Shown here: positions 33,589-42,169 of the stretch, in pieces
How the letters are laid out: the number at the start of each line of letters is the position of its first letter
Position numbering within the stretch: position 1 is the first letter of the stretch
From: Pelosinus sp. IPA-1
GTDB lineage: Bacteria; Bacillota; Negativicutes; DSM-13327
Direction: 5' to 3'
NCBI RefSeq assembly: GCF_030269905.1
Contig: NZ_BSVC01000001.1
Location: 734,163 to 798,162 of the forward strand
DNA: 64,000 bases
Position numbers and translations under genes: made by a program
Notes under the pieces: generated by a model
What the model saw: the letters and a program-made list of their open reading frames with translations, nothing else
Told to the model about the DNA's origin: nothing
Database searches by the model: none

Positions 33589-34326
33589 ATGTCAAAATCA
33601 ATTGGTCATGAATTTATGCTGAAAACTCGGTATGAGAATATGGAACCAGCAGATCAGAATAATAAAATAGCACAACCACCTTTAGAAGCAAGTTATGATA
33701 TCACAAAGACTGTGATTGATTTACCGATGCCCGAGGAAATTCCCCCCTTTATGATCGATTTTATGGCAGTGGTAGAGCTTCGAACCAGTGTACGTGATTA
33801 TCAAAATATGCCGCTAAGTTTATTAGAACTCTCTTACTTACTGTGGTGTACGCAAGGAGTAAAACAAGTATTAGGCAATAAAGCAACTTTAAGGACGGTG
33901 CCTTCTGCAGGCGCGCGACATGCTCTAGAAACTTATTTACTAATTCATAATGTAGAAGGGGTAAAACCGGGGTTATATCGCTTTTTAGCCCTTGAACACA
34001 AACTAATAGAAGTAAACTTGGCAAAGGATATTTCCAAGGAGATAATCAAAGGCTGTTTAGCTCAAGGTTTTATCACCAAAAGTGGGGTGACATTTCTTTG
34101 GTCGGCAGAGGTTGAGCGCATGAAATGGCGGTATGGGGAAAGAGGGTACCGATACTTACATTTAGATGCCGGACATGTTTGTCAAAATTTATATTTAGCT
34201 GCGCAAGTAGTTGGTTGTGGTGTATGTGCCATTGCAGCGTTTGATGATGAATATATTAACTCTGTAATTGGCCTAGATGGTGAAGAAGAATTTATTATCT
34301 ACGTGGCGACTGTTGGAAAAAGGTAA
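33589..34326 (+). CDS. SagB/ThcOx-type nitroreductase-family protein
   Basis: 245-aa FMN nitroreductase-fold protein of the SagB-type dehydrogenase group. The core begins VELRTSVRDYQNMPLS near residue 64, with LSYLLWCTQGV near 83, RTVPSAGARHALETYL near 102 and the C-terminal HLDAGHVCQNLYLAAQVVGC near 190-209. Some members act on azoline peptides, but no precursor peptide or cyclodehydratase is nearby, so a free-standing reductase is likelier. The N-terminal 60 residues are an extension of unclear role. The gene appears single, ending in a terminator. Confidence 0.85.
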   Translation: MSKSIGHEFMLKTRYENMEPADQNNKIAQPPLEASYDITKTVIDLPMPEEIPPFMIDFMAVVELRTSVRDYQNMPLSLLELSYLLWCTQGVKQVLGNKATLRTVPSAGARHALETYLLIHNVEGVKPGLYRFLALEHKLIEVNLAKDISKEIIKGCLAQGFITKSGVTFLWSAEVERMKWRYGERGYRYLHLDAGHVCQNLYLAAQVVGCGVCAIAAFDDEYINSVIGLDGEEEFIIYVATVGKR

Positions 34327-34338
34327 GAGTTAGTTAGA

Positions 34339-34381
34339 AATGCCTGAATAGAGAATACGTCTCGTCAGGTATTTTATTTTT
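34339..34381 (+). terminator. Terminator after nitroreductase
   Basis: AATGCCTGA / TCAGGTATT (one G-T pair) with inner stem GAGA / TCTC, followed by TTATTTTTATT. Confidence 0.75.
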
Positions 34382-34382
34382 A

Positions 34383-34411
34383 TTGTCTTTTATGACTTTG
34401 GTTTCTATAAT
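34383..34411 (+). promoter_or_regulatory. Promoter of the two-component system
   Basis: TTGTCT (34383-34388), 17-base spacer, TATAAT (34406-34411), about 37 bases before the kinase start. Confidence 0.7.
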
Positions 34412-34448
34412 GAATATATATGTAAAGTAATATCAAGGTGGTGTGTGC

Positions 34449-36047
34449 TTGTTACTAACCAGAAATTTAAAACTGCAGACAAAAATAATGATTTTGGTAT
34501 TTGCTGTAGTGGTTGTGGCATTATTGGTTACAAATTGGTTAACTTCTCGCAGTGTTGAGATAGAAATACAAAAGGGTACTGGAAGACAGGCAATTAGTAT
34601 AGCACAGCTTGTTGCTCGTTCGCCTATTATCGTAGAGGGATTGACTGGAGAAAAGCAAATAAGTGAACTGCAAAGGTATGCGATGGAGAGTGCTGACGCA
34701 ACCGATGTTCAATTTGTTGTTGTTTTGGATATGCAAGGCATTCGTAAGGCGCATCCTGATCCCGCAAAAGTAGGTGAAAAATTTGTCGGTGGTGATGAGG
34801 CAGAGGCGTTAGCTGGTAAAGAGTATATTTCCGTGGCAAAGGGAACCTTAGGAGATTCTTTGCGAGCTTTTGTCCCTGTATTTACTGCTAACGGGCAGCA
34901 GGTTGGTGTAGTCGTTGTTGGAATATTGCTTGAAGAAATTAAAATATTAGAGAAAGACACCCACAAGGCACTCCTTTTGGCTATTCTAATTGGTATGTTA
35001 ATTGGGATTATCGGGGCATATTTATTATCACAGAATGTAAAAAAAACATTATTTGGACTTGAGCCGGGAGCGATTGCCAAACGACTTGAAGAAAGAAATG
35101 CTATGCTTGAATCTGTGCATGAAGGGATTATCGCAGTTGACAGACAAGGAATTATTTCTTTAGTGAATGATGAAGCTCTTAAAATGTTGGGTGTGGAGGA
35201 TAGTCCAGTAGGAAAAAAATTCGAAGATTTTGTGCCAAATACAAATTTGATGGCAGTGATGGAAGCTAGAGTAGCAGAATTGGATCAAGATCAGGATTTT
35301 CAGGGAACATCTGTGATTGGAAATTGCTTACCAATGATAGTAAATGGAGAAGTTGTTGGTGCTATATCAACTTTTCGTGATAAGACGGAGGTAAAAGGGT
35401 TAGCAGAGGAATTAACAGGTGTTCGCAGCTACGTGGATGCTCTTAGAGCACAAGCTCATGAGTTTATGAATCAATTGCATGTTATACTAGGATTAGTAAA
35501 GCTTAAGAGTTATCAACAATTAGCGGTTTATATTAATCAAATCACTTCTGAACATGAAGAAGAAATAAATCTTGTTGCAAAACGAATTGAAGAACCTATA
35601 CTTGCAGGTTTCGTCTTAAGTAAATTAAGTTTGGCTAGAGAAAAAAAAGTTGTTATGCATTTGGCAGAGGAAAGCTATGTACCTGCTCCTTGTGATCATG
35701 GAATTGTCCATGAAATGGTGACTATAATTGGTAATTTAGTAGAAAATGCTTTTGATGCTGTACGTTGTACCGATTATAAAGAGGTAGAACTGCATATGTA
35801 TTATGATGAAGGAAGTTTATATATTATTGTAAGTGATACAGGAGAAGGGATTCTACCGGAAATAAGTAATACACTCTTTACAAAAGGTGTATCTAGTAAG
35901 GATGGTAATCGAGGTTTTGGGTTACATTTGGTTGAACGTAGTGTAAAATACTTAGCGGGAGAAATTGATTTTGAATCGCGACCAGGGGAGGGGACCGTAT
36001 TTACGGTAAAAATTCCTTATAAAATAAAGGGGAATCAAAATGATTAA
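34449..36047 (+). CDS. Sensor histidine kinase, CitA/DcuS type
   Basis: 532-aa membrane sensor kinase. Transmembrane helix 1 is about residues 14-32, an extracytoplasmic PAS/Cache-like domain follows with the family-like GIRKAHPDPAKVGEKF (near 99) that binds carboxylates in CitA/DcuS, and helix 2 is about 173-193. A cytoplasmic PAS (about 215-300) precedes the H-box AHEFMNQLHVILGLVK near 337, then an HATPase domain with N-box NLVENAFDAV. The start is most likely TTG at 34449 (GTG at 34443 is too close to AAGGTGG). It overlaps the response regulator by 8 bases. A di/tricarboxylate ligand is likely; no transporter lies nearby. Confidence 0.88.
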   Translation: MLLTRNLKLQTKIMILVFAVVVVALLVTNWLTSRSVEIEIQKGTGRQAISIAQLVARSPIIVEGLTGEKQISELQRYAMESADATDVQFVVVLDMQGIRKAHPDPAKVGEKFVGGDEAEALAGKEYISVAKGTLGDSLRAFVPVFTANGQQVGVVVVGILLEEIKILEKDTHKALLLAILIGMLIGIIGAYLLSQNVKKTLFGLEPGAIAKRLEERNAMLESVHEGIIAVDRQGIISLVNDEALKMLGVEDSPVGKKFEDFVPNTNLMAVMEARVAELDQDQDFQGTSVIGNCLPMIVNGEVVGAISTFRDKTEVKGLAEELTGVRSYVDALRAQAHEFMNQLHVILGLVKLKSYQQLAVYINQITSEHEEEINLVAKRIEEPILAGFVLSKLSLAREKKVVMHLAEESYVPAPCDHGIVHEMVTIIGNLVENAFDAVRCTDYKEVELHMYYDEGSLYIIVSDTGEGILPEISNTLFTKGVSSKDGNRGFGLHLVERSVKYLAGEIDFESRPGEGTVFTVKIPYKIKGNQND

Positions 36048-36717
36048 GGTATTAGTAGTAGAAGATGATCCTATGGTAGCAGAGTTAAATCGACGTTATA
36101 TTGAAAGGATCCAAGATTTTACATTCTGCGGTATCGTTAAAAATGGTGAGGAAGCCTTAGCTGTTCTAAAAGAAAAGAATATTGATTTAGTATTGTTAGA
36201 TATTTTTATGCCCAATATGAACGGGCTTGAGTTATTAGCTAAGATCCGTCAGCAGAACGTTAGTGTCGATGTCATCGTAGTATCTGCTGCACGAGAAAAT
36301 CAAAGTATTCAAACGGCTCTTCGAAATGGAGCAGTAGATTATTTGATTAAACCTTTTGAGTTTGAAAGATTTCAAGCTGCTTTAATCGCTTTCAAAAAAA
36401 GATTGAAAGCGATAAGAGGGGAAACTGGCTTATCTCAAAATGATTTGGATCAGCAAATTTTTGCGAAAATACCACACAAAGACATTGAATTGCCTAAGGG
36501 GTTAGACCGAAATACGATTAAGCGAGTATGGGGGCACATTTTAGATAGGCAAGAAGAGTTTACGGCAGAAGAGATGGCTCAGTATGTAGGACTTTCTCCC
36601 GTTTCAATCCGTAAATATCTTAAGTATTTTCAAAGCATGGATTTACTACATGTAGAAATAAGTTATGGATCCGTAGGCAGGCCAGTATATCGTTATCGTT
36701 GCAACCGAGAAAAATAA
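36040..36717 (+). CDS. Response regulator, CitB/DcuR type
   Basis: 225-aa response regulator. The receiver domain has VVEDDPMVAELN near residue 6, the phospho-Asp in LVLLDIFMPNMNG near 55, and the Lys in YLIKPFEFERF near 107. The C-terminal domain (about 150-220) is a CitB-type helix-turn-helix, with TAEEMAQYVGLSPVSIRKYL. Paired with the kinase that overlaps its start. Its targets are unknown; typical ones are C4-dicarboxylate or citrate uptake genes, none of which are in the window. Confidence 0.9.
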   Translation: MIKVLVVEDDPMVAELNRRYIERIQDFTFCGIVKNGEEALAVLKEKNIDLVLLDIFMPNMNGLELLAKIRQQNVSVDVIVVSAARENQSIQTALRNGAVDYLIKPFEFERFQAALIAFKKRLKAIRGETGLSQNDLDQQIFAKIPHKDIELPKGLDRNTIKRVWGHILDRQEEFTAEEMAQYVGLSPVSIRKYLKYFQSMDLLHVEISYGSVGRPVYRYRCNREK

Positions 36718-36784
36718 TAGTAGGAATAATCTCAATTTAAAAAAATAAAGTGTGATAGTGATACTTTAATAAAAGGAGATGTTT

Positions 36785-38014
36785 ATGGCAACAGGAAAGA
36801 GAAAAGGAAAAACAAAAATTTGGTTATTTGTCATTTCGGTTATATTAATTGCTATTTTCTATGCCAAGGTTAGTCAAGACTCCAACCAACAGATTCCTCC
36901 AAAGCACACTATAGAGAAGACTGGTTCAGGAGCTGTAGTTGATTTCACAGAAACAACAAAAAAAATTCATACCGCTGTTGATGCTGCCTTGCAAAAAAGT
37001 CAATTTCCTGTAAGGGATACCAAAGAAATAACAAAAGAAATACCGCGTCAAAAAGTGGAAGGTACCATTCGTTGGCATACAAGGCAAGTGCTTGTGACTG
37101 TGCCAGCTGATGTATCTGCTGAAACAATGAAGCAACGAATGAATTCCGCAATTCAAAGTGCTGGGGGTCAAGTGCTATCTACTCAGCCTGATACGTATCA
37201 AGGATTAGCAGTGGTGCGCCTTGATATTGGCTTAAGGGATAAACTAGAGCAAGAAGATCTTACAATCATTAGTGATAGGGTATATCTTACTAAAGAAAAA
37301 GGTGCTGCCCCTGAGCCAACTAATGTGCCCGAAACAAAAGGAGAGGGAAAAGTTCGTGGAAAAATGGCACTTGTCATTGATGATTTTGGCTATAATCAAG
37401 AAACTATTAGTGCCTACGCAGCCATTAACCGTCCCCTTACCTTTGCTGTAATACCTTATCGACCTTTTAGTAATGAGGCTGCGTCTAGGGGATTAAGTTC
37501 AGGGCATCAAGTTATCTTACATTTACCTATGGAACCATTAGACCAAGGTGCTCAGTCAGAAGCACTGACGGTTACCGTCGCTATGAGTGATAAAGAGATA
37601 CAGACAATGGTGCAGAAAGCGATTGATACAGTGCCTGGGCTAATTGGGGTTAATAATCACCAAGGGTCAAGGGCCACTGCAGACAAGCGGGTTATGAAAG
37701 ATGTACTAAGTGTTTTAAAAGCTAATAACTTGTTTTTTGTTGATAGTCGTACCAATGGTCAATCCGTCGCTGCTGAAACTGCGAGGCAAATGGGTATACA
37801 AGCTGGGGAAAATGAATTGTTTATTGATAATACAAACGAAGTCAGTGCAGTAAAAGCAAAATTACGTACCGCACAAGAGATGGCAATAAAACATGGTTCC
37901 GTAACTGTTATCGGTCATGCTCGCATGACAACAGCTACAGCGGTAAGTGAAATGATACCCGAATTAGAGGCAGCAGGTATACAATTGGTTTTTGTTTCCC
38001 AACTTTTGAGGTGA
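36785..38014 (+). CDS. Divergent polysaccharide deacetylase (YibQ-like)
   Basis: 409-aa protein anchored by an N-terminal helix (KIWLFVISVILIAIFYA, about residues 11-28). The middle (40-180) is a Ser/Thr/Lys-rich linker with a small domain. The C-terminal part (about 195-409) is the divergent polysaccharide deacetylase domain: KMALVIDDFGYN near 196, AVIPYRPFS near 220, VILHLPMEPLDQ near 239, and VNNHQGSRATADKRVM near 287. It probably acts in the cell envelope; enzymatic activity is unproven for this family. The ATG at 36785 fits the AAAGGAG site better than the ATG at 36779. Confidence 0.85.
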   Translation: MATGKRKGKTKIWLFVISVILIAIFYAKVSQDSNQQIPPKHTIEKTGSGAVVDFTETTKKIHTAVDAALQKSQFPVRDTKEITKEIPRQKVEGTIRWHTRQVLVTVPADVSAETMKQRMNSAIQSAGGQVLSTQPDTYQGLAVVRLDIGLRDKLEQEDLTIISDRVYLTKEKGAAPEPTNVPETKGEGKVRGKMALVIDDFGYNQETISAYAAINRPLTFAVIPYRPFSNEAASRGLSSGHQVILHLPMEPLDQGAQSEALTVTVAMSDKEIQTMVQKAIDTVPGLIGVNNHQGSRATADKRVMKDVLSVLKANNLFFVDSRTNGQSVAAETARQMGIQAGENELFIDNTNEVSAVKAKLRTAQEMAIKHGSVTVIGHARMTTATAVSEMIPELEAAGIQLVFVSQLLR

Positions 38015-38061
38015 AGAAATTAGATACTTCAGAAAATTGCGATATACAAATAGTAGGGTCT

Positions 38062-38149
38062 TATAATATAATAAAGAGAGCATGAAATAAAAAGACTTGA
38101 ACTTTTCTTAGGCAGCAGCTTAGGGCATAGGACAAGTCTTTTTTTTAGA
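38062..38149 (+). terminator. Promoter plus terminator leader before the hydrogenase operon
   Basis: A TATAAT at 38062-38067 (a TTGCGA lies 19 bases upstream) is followed by AAAAGACTTG (38090-38099) pairing with CAAGTCTTTT (38132-38141) and a run of eight T in all. The hairpin ends the deacetylase transcript and could also form a short RNA or attenuator of about 70 nt ahead of the hydrogenase genes. Confidence 0.65.
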
Positions 38150-38218
38150 TATAAGTATATGGTTACATTATCCAATCGGTCTAGACGTAAGGTTAGGGTA
38201 AAAAAAGGAGATGAAAAT

Positions 38219-38695
38219 ATGCCGAATGAGTTAGATTCCTCACGTATTCTAGCGATTGTTGAGGAAAAGGGGAAATCAAAGGAACATTTATTATCAATCC
38301 TTTTGGCAATTCAAAATGCATCAGGTAAAAATTATGTACAGGAAGAGTGGGCTAAAATTGTTGCTGCTGAACTAAACTTATCTCTTAGCATGGTTTATGA
38401 TGTTTTAACTTTTTATTCTATGTTTTCGACAAAACCTCGAGGTAGGCATGTGATTGAGATTTGTAAGAGTACTCCTTGTTATATTAGTAAATCGGATGTA
38501 ATAGCAAAAATTTTTGAGAAACATTTAGGTATCAAAGTTGGAGAAACAACGCAGGATCAACAATTTACTTTGCAGTATACTGCCTGTGTTGGGGCCTGTG
38601 ATATAGGGCCAGTCGCAAAGATTGGTGAGGAAATATATGGGAATTTAACCGAAGATAAGATTAACAGCATAATTATAAAGTATCAGGGGGAATAG
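38219..38695 (+). CDS. hydC: NuoE-like [2Fe-2S] subunit of electron-bifurcating hydrogenase
   Basis: 158-aa thioredoxin-fold ferredoxin subunit. Cluster cysteines lie in CKSTPCY near residue 82 and CVGACDIGPV near 122, as in NuoE/HndA/HydC. It would pass electrons between the NAD site of the next subunit and the rest of the complex. The ATG at 38219 has AAAGGAG 8 bases upstream; an earlier in-frame start at 38159 is unsupported. It heads a three-gene operon with hydB- and hydA-type genes. Confidence 0.9.
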   Translation: MPNELDSSRILAIVEEKGKSKEHLLSILLAIQNASGKNYVQEEWAKIVAAELNLSLSMVYDVLTFYSMFSTKPRGRHVIEICKSTPCYISKSDVIAKIFEKHLGIKVGETTQDQQFTLQYTACVGACDIGPVAKIGEEIYGNLTEDKINSIIIKYQGE

Positions 38696-38698
38696 GTT

Positions 38699-39997
38699 AT
38701 GGAAAAAATAGTTAAGTTAATTTCTCAAAGATGTAATAAAATAACCCCTGCATCTGTGGAGGAATATTGTAAAGCTAATGGATTTAATGGCCTTAAAAAA
38801 GCTTTTACAATGAAACCTGCTGATATTGTTGCTGAAATTAAAAAAGCGAGGCTGCTTGGGCGAGGTGGTGCAGCGTATCCTGCAGGGGCCAAATGGGAGC
38901 ATTTACTGGAGATACCTGAGTTTCCTAAGTATATTGTTTGTAACGCAGATGAGGGGGAACCCGGCACATTTAAAGATAAATTATTATTAAGCCAAGATCC
39001 TTTGGGAATCATTGAAGGGATGACCATTGCTGGTTATGTTTTTAATTCTAATGATGGCTATATTTATATTCGTGGTGAATACGCAGCCATTCAACGGAAT
39101 TTTCAAGAAGCCATTAATCATGCCATAGCGAGGGGATATTTAGGGAATAATATTTTAGATACAGGTTTTAGTTTTCATATTCATATTGTGACAGGAGCAG
39201 GCGCCTATGTATGCGGGGAGAATTCAGCCCTTTTAAATTCTATAGAAGGAAAGGCTGGACGGCCTAGAATCAAACCGCCTCATTTGGCAGAAGTAGGACT
39301 GTTTTCGCTGCCAACCTTAGTGAATAATGTAGAAAGTTTTGCTAACATTCCAGTGATTGTTCAATTGGGTGGTGAAAAATACCTTAGCTATGGGACAAAA
39401 GATAGTGGTGGGACAAAATTAGTATGTTTGTCAGGTCACGTAGCAAAACGAGGAGTATATGAGGTTCCTTTTGGTGTAACACTTCGTGATATTATTTATG
39501 ATAAAGAAATTGGCGGTGGTACAACACAGGGGCAAAAACTCAAGTTCTTTCATTTAGGTGGGCAATCAGGTCCTTGTGGGATCCCTGATCAGTTAGATAC
39601 TATATATTGCTATAAAGCGCTACGTTCTGCTGGACTAAGTGTCGGTTCTGGTGCAGTTGTTGTGATGGATGAATCGGTGTGTGTTGTTGATTATCTAAAG
39701 AAAGTTACTGAATTCTTTATTCATGAATCCTGCGGGAAATGTACGCCTTGTCGTGAAGGAAATTGGCAATTGTTTAAAATTCTATGCAAGTTTCAAGAAG
39801 GTTTGGCGGTGGAAGAAGACTTTGCAGTAATGAAACGCTTAGCGGATGCAATGACCAATGCATCATTTTGTGGGTTAGGACAATCTGCTGCAGTAGCTCT
39901 TACGAGTTGCTTGAAATATTTTAAGGATGAGTTTAAAGCCCATAGTAAGAAACAATGTCCTGCTGGCCATTGTTTTATCGATGAGAGGGGTGAATAA
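38699..39997 (+). CDS. hydB: NuoF-like NAD/FMN subunit of electron-bifurcating hydrogenase
   Basis: 432-aa cytoplasmic flavoprotein that binds FMN and NAD(H). Motifs: LLGRGGAAYPAGAKW near residue 52, NADEGEPGTFKDK near 81, GAGAYVCGENSALLNSIEG near 167, and the 4Fe-4S site SCGKCTPCREG near 345. Compared with typical HydB/HndC, the N-terminal thioredoxin-like [2Fe-2S] domain and the C-terminal 2x[4Fe-4S] domain are missing, so it is as short as complex I NuoF. It starts 3 bases after the previous stop and overlaps no gene. Confidence 0.92.
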   Translation: MEKIVKLISQRCNKITPASVEEYCKANGFNGLKKAFTMKPADIVAEIKKARLLGRGGAAYPAGAKWEHLLEIPEFPKYIVCNADEGEPGTFKDKLLLSQDPLGIIEGMTIAGYVFNSNDGYIYIRGEYAAIQRNFQEAINHAIARGYLGNNILDTGFSFHIHIVTGAGAYVCGENSALLNSIEGKAGRPRIKPPHLAEVGLFSLPTLVNNVESFANIPVIVQLGGEKYLSYGTKDSGGTKLVCLSGHVAKRGVYEVPFGVTLRDIIYDKEIGGGTTQGQKLKFFHLGGQSGPCGIPDQLDTIYCYKALRSAGLSVGSGAVVVMDESVCVVDYLKKVTEFFIHESCGKCTPCREGNWQLFKILCKFQEGLAVEEDFAVMKRLADAMTNASFCGLGQSAAVALTSCLKYFKDEFKAHSKKQCPAGHCFIDERGE

Positions 39998-39998
39998 T

Positions 39999-41750
39999 AT
40001 GCAGCATGTAGAAAGTGGAAGAAATGAAGTGACATTGATGATTGATGGGCTTTCCGTGACAGTACCAGAGGGAACTCTAATTATTGATGCCGCTAAGAAG
40101 GTTGGAGTTCAGATTCCTGTACTTTGCTATCACCCAGACCTTGCAGTACGAGCCACTTGTCGAGTTTGCTTAGTAGAAATAAAAGGGCAAAAGAAACTAA
40201 AAACTGCTTGCAGTAATGAAGTATGGGAAGGCGCTGAAATTATTACAAACAGTAAGATAGTAAGAGATACTAGAAAAACTGTATTAGAACTTATTTTAGC
40301 ATCTCATCCACAAGACTGTCTGCATTGTATTCGTAGTGGTAATTGCGAGCTGCAGCAATTAGCAACAACTTTTGGCATTGGTAAACCAGTGTTTGAGCCG
40401 GTGATTAATGGCGAAAATAAACTGCCAATTGATAAAGGAAATCCTTCAATTGTGCGTGATGCAAATAAGTGTATAAAGTGTGGCCGTTGTGTTGCTGTTT
40501 GTCAAGAGATACAAGGTGTTGGGGCAATTAATATAGCCAATCGTTCTAGAAAATACGAGATTAGTACTGCTTATGACAAAAAACTAGAGGAGAGTCCTTG
40601 TGTTTTTTGTGGACAATGCATTGCAGTATGCCCTGTTGGCGCACTTTATGAAAAGAATAATACAGATGAGGTGTGGGAAGCTCTTGATGATGAAGAAAAA
40701 CATGTAATCGTACAGGTTGCACCTGCCGTAAGAGTAGCCTTAGGGGAAGAGTTTGGTATGGAACGTGGCAGTATCAGCACAGGTAAAATGGTAACTGCCC
40801 TGCGTCGTTTAGGCTTTGACAAGGTTTTTGATACCAATTTTGCTGCAGATGTTACGATTATGGAGGAAGGCAACGAACTCTTAGAACGAATACAGCATCA
40901 TGGTGTTTTGCCTCTCATTACCTCTTGTAGTCCTGGATGGGTAAATTTTGTCGAAACTTTTTATCCCGAATTATTGCCTCATGTTTCCACCTGTAAATCG
41001 CCACAGCAAATTTTTGGTGCATTGGCAAAAACTTATTATGCGCAAAAAACAGGTATTTCACCGGATAAGATTTTTGTGGTTTCTATTATGCCTTGTACCG
41101 CTAAAAAATATGAGAGTTCCCGACCTGAAATGAATGGCAGTGGCTATCGTGATGTGGATATAGTAGTAACAACTCGTGAACTTGCTAGGATGATAAAAGA
41201 AGCCGGCATTGAATTTAGGGCCCTAGAGGATGAGAATTTTGATGATCCTATGGGGATTTCTACAGGTGCAGGAGCCATTTTTGGCACAACAGGGGGCGTA
41301 ATGGAAGCGGCTTTGCGGACCGTATACGAAATGGTCACTGGGCAAGAATTGAAGCAACTCGATTTTAAAATGGTACGGGGCCTTACAGGAATTAAGGAAG
41401 CTGAAATTGATCTTAATGGTTTAAAAGTAAAAGTAGCAGTTGCTAACGGTTTGAAAAATGCAAGATTGCTAATGGAGAAAATTAAAACGGGTGAGTGTAA
41501 CTATACCTTTATTGAAATTATGGGGTGTCTCGGTGGCTGCATTGGGGGCGGGGGCCAACCAATAACGAGTCAGACGGGGGCGAAGGGGAACCGCATGGAA
41601 GGTTTATATCAAATTGATCGTGATTCGGTGATTAGGCAGTCTCATAAAAATCCTGCAGTGATTACGTTATATGAAGATTTTTTAGGAAAGCCTCTAAGCC
41701 CTAAATCTCACTCATTACTGCATACTCATTACCTAGCAAGAAAAAAATAA
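39999..41750 (+). CDS. hydA: [FeFe]-hydrogenase catalytic subunit
   Basis: 583-aa catalytic subunit. N-terminal [2Fe-2S] domain: VLCYHPDLAVRATCRVCLVE (about 44-63). A His-ligated cluster follows in HPQDCLHCIRSGNCELQ near 104, then two 4Fe-4S motifs, CIKCGRCVAVCQ near 158 and CVFCGQCIAVCP near 201. H-cluster signatures are all present: TSCSPGWVNF near 309, MPCTAKKYES near 364 and EIMGCLGGCIGGGGQP near 506. With the two preceding subunits it forms a NAD/ferredoxin-linked bifurcating hydrogenase. The ATG at 39999 follows GAGGGGTG; a longer frame starting inside hydB is rejected. Confidence 0.96.
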   Translation: MQHVESGRNEVTLMIDGLSVTVPEGTLIIDAAKKVGVQIPVLCYHPDLAVRATCRVCLVEIKGQKKLKTACSNEVWEGAEIITNSKIVRDTRKTVLELILASHPQDCLHCIRSGNCELQQLATTFGIGKPVFEPVINGENKLPIDKGNPSIVRDANKCIKCGRCVAVCQEIQGVGAINIANRSRKYEISTAYDKKLEESPCVFCGQCIAVCPVGALYEKNNTDEVWEALDDEEKHVIVQVAPAVRVALGEEFGMERGSISTGKMVTALRRLGFDKVFDTNFAADVTIMEEGNELLERIQHHGVLPLITSCSPGWVNFVETFYPELLPHVSTCKSPQQIFGALAKTYYAQKTGISPDKIFVVSIMPCTAKKYESSRPEMNGSGYRDVDIVVTTRELARMIKEAGIEFRALEDENFDDPMGISTGAGAIFGTTGGVMEAALRTVYEMVTGQELKQLDFKMVRGLTGIKEAEIDLNGLKVKVAVANGLKNARLLMEKIKTGECNYTFIEIMGCLGGCIGGGGQPITSQTGAKGNRMEGLYQIDRDSVIRQSHKNPAVITLYEDFLGKPLSPKSHSLLHTHYLARKK

Positions 41751-41796
41751 AAATTTTGTTTTCTTCATAAGATCTTCATATTGTTTTGGTATTGTC

Positions 41797-42114
41797 TTGG
41801 GTTTTTATTTCCTAGGGATCTTTTTACAAATGGGAATCTCCGTTGTTCCACATATTGAGTGGCGAGGGATTGCGGATATCATTGCCGTAGGCTCTTATCT
41901 CAGTGGAGTAATTCCTCTGTTTGGAATCGCATTATTAGAGTTAGGGGTAATTGGTCGTGGAAAATCAGAGTCAGAAAAGATGAAACTTCATTTTATTTTA
42001 TTGACAGTATTTTTGATTGTAGCCCATATTGCGATGATATTTGGTATGGTGGATCCTGCAATACTAAGCTGGAATCCAAATAATCAAGTAATGCCAATGC
42101 ACCATCATAATTAA
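41797..42114 (+). CDS. Small membrane protein of uncertain start
   Basis: Not recognised. Up to 105 aa with three hydrophobic stretches, ending in a His-rich tail MPMHHHN. The start is unclear. A TTG at 41797 has no ribosome site; the ATG at 41830 (94 aa) has a weak AGGGA upstream. The frame stays open and hydrophobic well upstream of the TTG without any ATG, so the gene may have lost its start or use a rare one. It follows hydA by 46 bases and may be co-transcribed. Function unknown. Confidence 0.5.
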   Translation: MGFYFLGIFLQMGISVVPHIEWRGIADIIAVGSYLSGVIPLFGIALLELGVIGRGKSESEKMKLHFILLTVFLIVAHIAMIFGMVDPAILSWNPNNQVMPMHHHN

Positions 42115-42134
42115 TAAAAAAATCAAATCGGTGC

Positions 42135-42163
42135 TTGCTATTTTTATATTTCCATGTTATTAT
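42135..42163 (+). promoter_or_regulatory. Promoter of ncRNA 2
   Basis: TTGCTA (42135-42140), 17-base spacer, TATTAT (42158-42163) with an extended -10 TGT just ahead. The predicted start at about 42170 is the first base of the RNA's closing stem. Confidence 0.7.
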
Positions 42164-42169
42164 TTAGTC

